Shown one piece after another: positions 1 through 5,999 of a DNA stretch of 13,047 nt. This DNA is from Nanobdellota archaeon. GTDB taxonomy: Archaea; Nanoarchaeota; Nanoarchaeia; Parvarchaeales; Parvarchaeaceae. Within the stretch, counting starts at the first letter, position 1, and each line of letters begins with the position of its first letter. The notes beneath the pieces are model-generated. The model was not told the origin of the DNA. It saw only the letters and a program-made list of their open reading frames with translations, and did not search any database. The stretch lies in contig JAKBRA010000020.1 in the NCBI GenBank assembly GCA_021834945.1, positions 1 to 13,047 on the forward strand. The letters are read 5' to 3'. A program made the position numbers and the translations under genes.

Positions 1-1
1 A

Positions 2-1777
2 GGAGGCAAGATGCATTTAGAAAATGATATTTTAAAGCTGCTTAAATTGCTTATCTACGTAGACGTTGCACTAATTGCTGCGGTTTTTATGGCTTCGTTT
101 CTTTTCCGTATAAATCTGCTTACTATAGTTCCATTTGCCCTGCTTATCCTTCTAGCATCCGTTCCAGTAGCGCTGCCGGCGGCATTTACCGTTGCAATGG
201 CCTACGGAACCGAAAGGCTTTCATCAAAGAACATTCTTGTTACAAAACTCGAAGCGATTGAAGAGGCATCCACAATGAACGTAGTCTGCCTTGATAAAAC
301 AGGGACAATAACAAGCAACCAGCTTTCAGCTTCAGAGCCGTTTGGCTATGGCAAATTCTCCGCGCAGGAAGTCCTTTTTTACGGATCCCTTGCCTCAAGA
401 AGAGAAGACAACGATGAAATAGACAATGCGATCATAGATGGATTTAAAAAGTACGATACAAAAAGCCTTGAGTTAAATTACAAGCTGGTAAAATTTATTC
501 CGTTTAGCCCGTCTACGAAAATATCGCAGGCAGACGTCATACTCAACGGAAAGAAGATGTCTGCCATAAAAGGTTTCCCGTCAATTGTAATGAAGAGATG
601 CTCCTTAGATCCTTTGGAAACTAAAAAATTAAATGCGAAGATAAAAGAAATGTCGTTAAAGGGCTATCGTACAATAGCCGTTGCTGCAAAATTAACGGAT
701 AAGAAAGAATGGTCATTTGTTGGCATAATCCCGCTAAACGACAAACCTAGGGAAGACAGTAAAACTTTGATAGGGGAGCTTAAAGCGCTAGGGATAAGGA
801 CAAAGATGCTGACTGGGGACAATATAGATACTGCAAAGGAGATCGCTAAGGAGGTTGGGATAGGAGAAAAAATACTTGATGTTAAGGTTTTGGAAGGATT
901 AGATGAAAAGACACTTTCAAGGTTGGTTATAGAGCATGACGGTTTCGCAGGAGTGTTTCCAAAGGACAAATACACCATAGTAAAGGCATTGCAAGACTCG
1001 GGCTATCATGTCGGTATGACAGGCGACGGCGTAAACGATGCGCCTGCTTTGAAACAAGCAGAAGTTGGCATAGCGGTTTCAAATGCTACGGATGTTGCAA
1101 AAAGCGCGGCAACGATAGTTTTAACCTCTCCAGGGATAGAACCGATAGTGAATGCGGTAAAGGAAAGCCGGTCTATATTTGAAAGGATGATAAGCTATAC
1201 CTTAAACAAAGTAACAAGAATATTCCAGATAGCGTTTTTCCTGTCAATTGCATTTATAATACTGAGATTCCTGCCGATAAGGGCAATACAGCTTATCCTC
1301 ATGATATTCATAAATGACATAGGAAGCATAGCCCTGTCTACGGACAAGGAAAGCTATTCAAAGAAACCGGATGCATGGGACATAAAAGCAATATTCTTTG
1401 CGTCTATCATTTTCGGAGTAATGGCAATACTAGAGGTTTCTGTGCTTGCCTATCTTGGTCTGTTTTATTTCCATCTAAGCCATATCTCCTTTGAAACGTT
1501 CATGTTCGTTGCGTTTATCTTCTCGATAGAAGCGCTTCTTTTGTCAATAAGATCCAGAAGAAGATTCTTCCATTCCAGGCCAAGCATACCCGTCATACTG
1601 CAGATAGTTCTGGCCATTGCAATAACGTTCATAATAGCAAATTTTGGAATACTTATGTCAAGCATAAGCGCATACTATATACTACTAATAGGAGCTGTTG
1701 CTGTCGTTTTCCTTTTAATAACGGATGTTGTCAAGGTATTCGCTTACAAAAAAGACAAGGAGTTCTCCCTTCTTTAA
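2..1777 (+). CDS. P-type ATPase, P3A (proton-pump) group, 5'-truncated by the window edge
   Basis: Couples ATP hydrolysis to cation export, most likely H+, across the cell membrane. Residues are counted from the Met at base 11. The M4 motif PVALP is at 52-56, the phosphorylation loop DKTGT starts at D95, the nucleotide-binding KGFP is at 187-190, MLTGDN is at 266-271 and the hinge TGDGVNDAP is at 337-345. About six membrane helices follow (M5-M10). In M6, IND ends at D436, which by eye matches the proton-carrying Asp of plant and fungal H+-ATPases. The frame is open to the left edge (Gly-Gly-Lys before the Met), and the family similarity (HL...YLI..D before M4) continues across it. The true start with M1-M2 and the actuator domain, roughly 200 residues, is therefore outside. 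The AGGAGG before base 11 is probably just Gly codons. Ion specificity is inferred. Confidence 0.93.
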   Translation, partial: GGKMHLENDILKLLKLLIYVDVALIAAVFMASFLFRINLLTIVPFALLILLASVPVALPAAFTVAMAYGTERLSSKNILVTKLEAIEEASTMNVVCLDKTGTITSNQLSASEPFGYGKFSAQEVLFYGSLASRREDNDEIDNAIIDGFKKYDTKSLELNYKLVKFIPFSPSTKISQADVILNGKKMSAIKGFPSIVMKRCSLDPLETKKLNAKIKEMSLKGYRTIAVAAKLTDKKEWSFVGIIPLNDKPREDSKTLIGELKALGIRTKMLTGDNIDTAKEIAKEVGIGEKILDVKVLEGLDEKTLSRLVIEHDGFAGVFPKDKYTIVKALQDSGYHVGMTGDGVNDAPALKQAEVGIAVSNATDVAKSAATIVLTSPGIEPIVNAVKESRSIFERMISYTLNKVTRIFQIAFFLSIAFIILRFLPIRAIQLILMIFINDIGSIALSTDKESYSKKPDAWDIKAIFFASIIFGVMAILEVSVLAYLGLFYFHLSHISFETFMFVAFIFSIEALLLSIRSRRRFFHSRPSIPVILQIVLAIAITFIIANFGILMSSISAYYILLIGAVAVVFLLITDVVKVFAYKKDKEFSLL

Positions 1778-1781
1778 TGCC

Positions 1782-2612
1782 ATGAAAACCAACAACACAC
1801 TTACGTTTACATTTTCTTTTTTGTTCTCATATTTAGTTTACTTTTTGTTCCATAACATCCATCTATATTATTATGCTCTGCCCATTGCAGCGCTTTCTTC
1901 CCTGCTTCTGCTGACTTATACTTCCCGCAGGCATTATTTTTACTTCGTGCTTGCAGGTCTTTTGATAGGGGTGTTTTCAGGCGTATTCCCAATTAAATTC
2001 TCTTTTGAGATTATTTCTGTAAGCATGATTATTCAATCACTGCTTATAAAAAAGTTAGCAATAAAAACCGTTAATTTAAGCAGTAAACTGGAAGTAAGAA
2101 GGGACTTGGTTCAGATTGTTATAGGAGGGGTATTCCTTTCAATCCTTGTCTTTTCTTACAAACAGGTTCTGCTGGCATTGGTTTTTCTTGGTATTCTAGT
2201 GGCGCACATCATATTCGTATACGGCAGGAAAATGAAGAAGTTAGTAAACATGCTTGAAAGAGACGGTGTGATATTCGGTTCAGGGGCCATATCAATGGCA
2301 GCTGCTGCTGTTTTATTGCTTGGATTCGTAAACCGCTTTGATTTTCTTTTTTTCAGTCTTTTTTCTTTGTTGATTTCCGATCCGCTAGCTACTGTAGCAG
2401 GCTTGAAAATAATTAAAAGGCCGGGCAGAAAATCAGTTATCGGCAGCGCTGCCTTTTTTATCTCTTCTTTGATTCCAGGATTGGTGTTTTTCGGATTATT
2501 CGGCGTTATTTTTGCGTTTATCCTTTCCTTAGCAGAGAGATTCAGCCCAATTGATGATAACCTCTTCATTGCCATTGTAGCAGTCGTTTTATCGCTTGTT
2601 TTTTTCATATAA
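1782..2612 (+). CDS. Polytopic CTP-dependent lipid kinase, dolichol kinase / phytol kinase (SEC59/VTE5) family
   Basis: Likely phosphorylates a polyprenol, dolichol or other isoprenoid alcohol in the membrane using CTP. The 276-residue protein is almost wholly hydrophobic (about 8-9 helices). Family-like blocks in order are: LEVRRDLVQIVIGG at 103-116, corresponding to the family's E-x-RRK-x-x-H stretch but with Gln111 where His is usual; an SGAISMAAAAVLLL helix at 167-180; the cytidylate-kinase core SDPLATVAG at 199-207; basic IKRPGRKSVIGSAAFF at 211-226; and ERFSPIDDNL at 252-261, matching the terminal E-x-x-P-x-DDN motif. The first ~100 residues are extra helices. The start at 1782 lies 4 bases after the ATPase stop, so the two are probably co-transcribed; an upstream in-frame ATG at 1725 would overlap the ATPase and add polar residues. 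The substrate is not shown. A CTP synthase gene lies 0.7 kb downstream. It could also act on diacylglycerol (DGK1-like). Confidence 0.75.
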   Translation: MKTNNTLTFTFSFLFSYLVYFLFHNIHLYYYALPIAALSSLLLLTYTSRRHYFYFVLAGLLIGVFSGVFPIKFSFEIISVSMIIQSLLIKKLAIKTVNLSSKLEVRRDLVQIVIGGVFLSILVFSYKQVLLALVFLGILVAHIIFVYGRKMKKLVNMLERDGVIFGSGAISMAAAAVLLLGFVNRFDFLFFSLFSLLISDPLATVAGLKIIKRPGRKSVIGSAAFFISSLIPGLVFFGLFGVIFAFILSLAERFSPIDDNLFIAIVAVVLSLVFFI

Positions 2613-2620
2613 TTTAAATA
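2613..2620 (+). promoter_or_regulatory. TATA box of the seven-helix membrane protein gene
   Basis: TTTAAATA, centred 25.5 bases before the ATG at 2642, the distance expected between TBP site and start site when the transcript begins at the initiation codon (leaderless). It touches the stop codon of the lipid kinase gene. Confidence 0.7.
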
Positions 2621-2641
2621 CGATAAAAACGATAAAAGGAA

Positions 2642-3277
2642 ATGTCAAACATATTTTCAAGTGAGCTTTTCATTGAGTTCTCAACCATTTTGATATTCCT
2701 CTTAACAGTGCCTTTGGCGGCATTAATGACGTATAAGTTTCTGAAAAAGAAGGGAAAAAGCCAGCTTTATTGGTCAATAGGGCTTTGGCTGTTTGGAATC
2801 GGCGTTTTATTAGAAGTTCTTTTCTCCTTTGACATATACAACGCCTTTTTGATAAAGTCTTATCTTGCTGCAGTAGCCTTCTTGGTAAGCTTTCTCGCTC
2901 TTGGTTCCACGGCATTGCTTAAGAACAAAAGCATTTTTAATTATTACAGCATATTCTTTATTTTGTCAGCTATATTTATCGCATACTCGCTAGTAATATC
3001 TAACATAGGAAATGTGCTTACAAATTACGTAGTATTCGGGGTATTGCCGCTGTTGGTGGTGATTTCCTCGTCAGTAATGACGTTTCCTGCGGCAGCAATG
3101 CTTATACTCGTAGCAGTCTTATCGTACAGGAAAACTTCTAGCAAGAAGATGCTGTCAATAATCGCAGGTGTTTTGATAGTAAGCATAGCAGGTTCACTGT
3201 ATATTGCGCATTTTCCCGCGTTTTTGTATTACTCTGAATTTATAGGTATACTGCTTCTTTGGCTTGGATTCATCTGA
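2642..3277 (+). CDS. Seven-helix integral membrane protein of unknown function
   Basis: I do not recognise the family. The 211-residue protein is almost entirely membrane-embedded, with predicted helices near residues 9-31, 43-63, 72-93, 98-119, 127-160, 167-188 and 192-211. Short charged loops lie between them (KKKGKS at 35-40, KNK at 94-96, RKTSSKK at 163-169). The second helix has an aromatic face, YWSIGLWLFGIGVLLEV at 43-59, of a kind seen in several seven-helix sensor modules, but no signalling domain follows and the protein ends in the last helix. No retinal-type Lys is evident in the last helix. It has its own TATA box and a leaderless start, so it need not be part of the ATPase-kinase unit, and a T7 run directly after its stop (3278-3284) may end the transcript. 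The coding call is firm; function is unknown. Confidence 0.85.
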   Translation: MSNIFSSELFIEFSTILIFLLTVPLAALMTYKFLKKKGKSQLYWSIGLWLFGIGVLLEVLFSFDIYNAFLIKSYLAAVAFLVSFLALGSTALLKNKSIFNYYSIFFILSAIFIAYSLVISNIGNVLTNYVVFGVLPLLVVISSSVMTFPAAAMLILVAVLSYRKTSSKKMLSIIAGVLIVSIAGSLYIAHFPAFLYYSEFIGILLLWLGFI

Positions 3278-3284
3278 TTTTTTT
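3278..3284 (+). terminator. Possible oligo-T terminator
   Basis: Seven consecutive T residues immediately follow the stop codon of the seven-helix protein gene. Archaeal RNA polymerase can terminate at such runs. No hairpin is seen, so this is a weak call. Confidence 0.35.
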
Positions 3285-3312
3285 ACTTTAAATGTAGAAT
3301 TAGCAGGGAAAA

Positions 3313-3320
3313 ATATAAAA
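3313..3320 (+). promoter_or_regulatory. TATA box of pyrG
   Basis: ATATAAAA, centred 25.5 bases before the ATG at 3342, consistent with a leaderless pyrG transcript. An ATG at 3328 reads directly into a stop and is not used. Confidence 0.7.
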
Positions 3321-3341
3321 GCTCAAAATGGGTTAAATTAA

Positions 3342-4946
3342 ATGCCAGCAAAGTTCATAGTAGTGCTCGGATCGATAATGAGCGGCTTAGGTAAGGGAGT
3401 CGTATCCTCTTCTATAATGAAGATATTGGACATGTATGATTTCAAGGTTCTTCCCATAAAATTCGACGGTTATCTAAACTATGATTGCGGTACAATGAAC
3501 CCCTACAGGCATGGTGAAGTTTTTGTACTAGACGATAAAGGAGAAGTAGACATGGACTTCGGTACATACGAAAGGTTCCTTAATCGCAGTCTTACCAGTA
3601 GTTCTTCCATAACAGGGGGAAAGCTTTTCGGCGGGATAATAGAAAAAGAAAGACGCGGAGAATATCTGGGTGAGGACGTGCAGGTCATACCGCACCTTAC
3701 AAATGAGATACAGGAAAAAGTAAAGGGATTTGCAGCCAAAAACAATCTGGATTTTGTAGTAATAGAAGTTGGCGGAACTGTAGGAGATATTGAAAATGGC
3801 TATTTCATAGAGGCCATGAGACAGCTTTCACTTAAGGAAGAAGTAGTCTTCGTTGATGTTACCTACGTACCGAGATTAAAAACGGTGGGGGAGCAGAAAA
3901 GCAAACCTACACAATCTGCATTTAGAACCCTGATGGGAATGGGGATAATCCCACAATTCCTTATATGCAGAACAGACGGGGAAATGAGCGATAGCATTAA
4001 AAAGAAACTTGCCATGTTTACAAGTCTTCACGAAAGCAGGGTGATAAACGATCCAGATATGGACTCACCTTACCAACTGCCGCAGTATCTTATAAATCAG
4101 AATTTTGACAGAATACTTTTGGACTCTTTTAACGTTCCAAAAAGGAAGATAAACAGCGAGAAACTTCGTACATGGAAAGATGACGTTGACAAGATAGTAA
4201 GCAAAACAGGAAAGAGCACAACAATCGCCGTTGTTGGCAAATACGTCGAATTAAGGGATTCTTATGTAAGCGTTAGAGAAGCATTAATGCATGCTGCCGG
4301 CAAGCTATCGGTTAATCTTAACGTGAAATGGATAGAATCCGAATTACTGGAGAAGTCAGATCCTGAAAGCGTATTAAAAGGAGTTAATGGTCTGGTAGTT
4401 CCTGGTGGTTTTGGGAAAAGAGGAATAGAAGGCATGATAAACGCAATAAAGTATGCTAGGGAAAAAGGCATACCTTACTTAGGATTGTGCTTGGGCATGC
4501 AGCTCATGGCCGTAGAATTTGCAAGAGACGTGTGCAATTTAGATGGTGCTAATTCAACGGAATTCGATCCTGGCACAAAATACAAAATAATAGATATATT
4601 GCCTTCACAGCTTTCAGTAAAGCAGAAAGGCGGAACAATGCGACTCGGTGCGTGGGACATGGTCATAAAAAACAAGGATTCGATAGCGTTTTCTTCTTAT
4701 CATAAGAATATCGTGTCGGAAAGGCACAGGCACAGGTACGAGCTTAACAACAAATTTAGGAAAATTCTTGAAAAGAATGGGTTGAGGATAACGGCAACAA
4801 CAAAAGACAGCAAATTGGTGGAGATAATTGAGTGGCCAAGCGGTTTTGGTATTGCTACGCAAGCGCATCCCGAGTTAAAATCAAGAATAGAATCTCCCTC
4901 TCCGCTGTTTTTGTCTTTTCTTGACGCTGCAAAGAAGAACAGTTAA
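3342..4946 (+). CDS. pyrG: CTP synthase (glutamine-hydrolysing)
   Basis: Makes CTP from UTP, ATP and glutamine, the last step of cytidine nucleotide synthesis, in the cytoplasm. The full 534-residue length is normal. The N-terminal synthetase domain (about 1-280) has the P-loop SGLGKGVVSSS at 14-24, KFDGYLN at 40-46, GTMNPYRHGEVFV at 50-62, ERRGEYLG at 103-110, GGTVGDIE at 144-151 and GEQKSKPTQ at 183-191. The C-terminal class I glutamine amidotransferase domain has PGGFGKRG at 354-361, nucleophile Cys383 in GLCLGMQ, ERHRHRYE at 460-467 and the His509/Glu511 pair in AHPE. The start is the leaderless ATG. The P-loop neighbourhood (LGSIMSGLGKG, KFDGY for the usual KxDPY) is divergent, and several blocks look closer to eukaryotic than to bacterial enzymes. 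The product may supply the lipid kinase encoded upstream. Confidence 0.97.
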   Translation: MPAKFIVVLGSIMSGLGKGVVSSSIMKILDMYDFKVLPIKFDGYLNYDCGTMNPYRHGEVFVLDDKGEVDMDFGTYERFLNRSLTSSSSITGGKLFGGIIEKERRGEYLGEDVQVIPHLTNEIQEKVKGFAAKNNLDFVVIEVGGTVGDIENGYFIEAMRQLSLKEEVVFVDVTYVPRLKTVGEQKSKPTQSAFRTLMGMGIIPQFLICRTDGEMSDSIKKKLAMFTSLHESRVINDPDMDSPYQLPQYLINQNFDRILLDSFNVPKRKINSEKLRTWKDDVDKIVSKTGKSTTIAVVGKYVELRDSYVSVREALMHAAGKLSVNLNVKWIESELLEKSDPESVLKGVNGLVVPGGFGKRGIEGMINAIKYAREKGIPYLGLCLGMQLMAVEFARDVCNLDGANSTEFDPGTKYKIIDILPSQLSVKQKGGTMRLGAWDMVIKNKDSIAFSSYHKNIVSERHRHRYELNNKFRKILEKNGLRITATTKDSKLVEIIEWPSGFGIATQAHPELKSRIESPSPLFLSFLDAAKKNS

Positions 4947-4947
4947 T

Positions 4948-4955
4948 TATATAAA
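4948..4955 (+). promoter_or_regulatory. TATA box of the Cys-rich microprotein gene
   Basis: TATATAAA begins 2 bases after the pyrG stop and is centred 25.5 bases before the ATG at 4977, the same spacing as for pyrG and the seven-helix gene. This positioning is the main support for treating the 22-codon frame as a gene. Confidence 0.65.
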
Positions 4956-4976
4956 ACAAAAGATTGCTTTAAACTT

Positions 4977-5045
4977 ATGGCAGAAGAAGAAAAAGAAGAA
5001 AAATGCGGATGCGGCTGTGGTTGCAGTTGTGGCTGCTCTGATTGA
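4977..5045 (+). CDS. 22-residue Cys-Xaa-Cys repeat microprotein, metallothionein-like
   Basis: A very short frame directly after pyrG. Nine residues of acidic/basic head (MAEEEKEEK) are followed by six cysteines at 10, 12, 14, 16, 18 and 20, alternating with Gly or Ser, then Ser-Asp and a TGA stop. The alternating Cys-Gly pattern is a soft-metal ligand array of the metallothionein type, so binding of Cu(I), Zn(II), an iron-sulfur cluster or a chaperoned metal is plausible; this is inference from composition alone. Both TGC and TGT codons are used, so it is not a simple DNA repeat. The start is fixed by the leaderless TATA spacing. I do not recognise a named family. It could instead be a chance frame, but composition, stop and promoter all agree. 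Confidence 0.65.
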   Translation: MAEEEKEEKCGCGCGCSCGCSD

Positions 5046-5048
5046 ATT

Positions 5049-5072
5049 TTGATTTAATATAGTTGATTTAAT
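5049..5072 (+). repeat. Pair of 10-base direct repeats
   Basis: TTGATTTAAT occurs at 5049-5058 and again at 5063-5072, a 14-base period, just downstream of the microprotein stop. The sequence is AT-rich and may be chance. The rest of the gap up to 5144 shows no gene. Confidence 0.4.
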
Positions 5073-5144
5073 GTAATAATCTAAACAGTTTTCGTAATCG
5101 CAGAGATTTTTTAGTTTGTCCCCTGTTTTATTCAATTAAAAGTA

Positions 5145-5152
5145 TTTATATA
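5145..5152 (+). promoter_or_regulatory. TATA box of the 163-residue protein gene
   Basis: TTTATATA, centred 24.5 bases before the ATG at 5173, consistent with a leaderless start. A purine-rich AAAAG lies just upstream, where a BRE would sit. Confidence 0.65.
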
Positions 5153-5172
5153 CCTTCTATTCATATAAAAAA

Positions 5173-5664
5173 ATGGAAGATAAAATAAAATCTCTTTTCA
5201 GAAATGAGCTTTCTAAATCAGGAATGACTAATTCAAGGGTTTCTGCATTGGAAAACGAGCTTTCGAAATTCGGCCTTACCGCCGACAAGTTAGCAGATGA
5301 TATAGCGGTTTACGGCAGAAATCTAGAAAGACCGTATAGAAAATTGTTTTACGAAAAGGTTGTAAAGACCATCGGTCAATATTATTATACTGATACAGTG
5401 TCCTATCTGTCAAACAAGTTTTTCTCCACGGATAAAGGAAAAGTTATGAATATCTTGGACGTTTTCGGAAAAGAATACCTTTCATTTTACGTCAATTTCA
5501 TAGATCTAAGCTATAAGCATTCTAAAGGGATAGAATTCATAGATAAACTGCTTTCCATTGAAAAATTGAATGAGAACAACGCAAAGGATTTAATGAGAGA
5601 AGACATAGAAAAGAAAGAAATAAAGGAACTCATACCTAAAGAAGTTTTTTCTAGTCTTTACTGA
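5173..5664 (+). CDS. Uncharacterised soluble helical protein
   Basis: I do not recognise this 163-residue protein. It has no signal peptide, membrane segment or cysteine, and looks all-helical. An N-terminal amphipathic region (about 1-50, with ELSKSG and ELSKFG at 13-18 and 29-34) is followed by an aromatic, basic central part (Tyr-rich around 55-75, with YYY near residue 70) and a charged tail (EDIEKKEIKEL near 143-153). The start is set by the leaderless promoter. It is convergent with the SWIM zinc-finger gene and their coding 3' ends overlap by 14 bases (5651-5664). A small nucleic-acid-binding or scaffold role is possible but nothing in the sequence proves it. Confidence 0.8.
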   Translation: MEDKIKSLFRNELSKSGMTNSRVSALENELSKFGLTADKLADDIAVYGRNLERPYRKLFYEKVVKTIGQYYYTDTVSYLSNKFFSTDKGKVMNILDVFGKEYLSFYVNFIDLSYKHSKGIEFIDKLLSIEKLNENNAKDLMREDIEKKEIKELIPKEVFSSLY

Positions 5665-5968
5665 ATTTATTCCTGTTTTTAATGTATACGTTTCTTACCT
5701 TTAGCATGTGCTTGCATGGCATACCGTAGTATTGAAAGGATTCGCACGTGCAGCTTCCATTTATCAGATACATTGAAGCAGGCAGGTATTCTATTTCTAC
5801 TTTATGGAAGTATCCCGTTCTTGACTCGCTTTCTGAATATGCAGAAATTGCAACTTCTCTGTCTTTAACGTTCAATCCATAAATCAGGGTTTTTTTATCA
5901 GAGGACATTACAATAGGTTTTCCAAGTATCTCATCTAATCTATACGTTTTCCTATTTGAATCCATCAT
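5651..5968 (-). CDS. Stand-alone SWIM zinc-finger protein
   Basis: A 105-residue protein with a SWIM-type finger: Cys73-x-Cys75, nine residues, Cys85-x-His87 (CTCESFQYYGMPCKH), preceded by a beta-rich stretch (residues 28-70) as in typical SWIM domains, and ending in a basic tail (KVRNVYIKNRNKF). SWIM domains bind Zn and usually mediate DNA or protein contacts. They are often fused to SWI2/SNF2 helicases or transposases, or accompany archaeal recombination factors. Here the domain is alone. ATG codons at 5968 and 5965 are both possible; the first fits the TATA spacing (26.5 bases). The 3' end overlaps the convergent gene by 14 bases. The partner and process are unknown. Confidence 0.85.
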   Translation of the reverse strand: MMDSNRKTYRLDEILGKPIVMSSDKKTLIYGLNVKDREVAISAYSESESRTGYFHKVEIEYLPASMYLINGSCTCESFQYYGMPCKHMLKVRNVYIKNRNKFSKD

Positions 5969-5990
5969 CTTATTATTAAAAGCTTTCCAG

Positions 5991-5998
5991 TTTAAATA
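5991..5998 (-). promoter_or_regulatory. TATA box of the SWIM protein gene
   Basis: On the minus strand this reads TATTTAAA, centred 26.5 bases before the ATG at 5968, consistent with a leaderless start. It begins just outside the stop codon of the upstream dehydrogenase gene on the same strand. Confidence 0.6.
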
Positions 5999-5999
5999 T

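Noticed and set aside
1725..1781. Alternative upstream start for the lipid kinase gene
   Set aside because: It would overlap the ATPase coding region by 53 bases and add a polar, basic stretch unlike the family. The ATG at 1782, 4 bases after the ATPase stop, starts directly before the first helix.
2156..2608. 150-residue minus-strand frame opposite the lipid kinase
   Set aside because: Shadow frame: Lys/Asn/Thr-rich low-complexity product lying wholly inside a gene with clear family motifs.
5004..5036. Hexamer-like TGYGGN repeat as a simple DNA repeat or structured RNA
   Set aside because: Third positions vary (TGC/TGT; GGA/GGC/GGT/AGT) in a way expected for a coding repeat, and the unit is framed by a start and stop with a promoter.
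4947..5135. Minus-strand frame opposite the microprotein with a long phenylalanine run
   Set aside because: It is the reverse reading of the Glu/Lys and Cys-Gly codons, has no promoter at its start and its composition is low-complexity.
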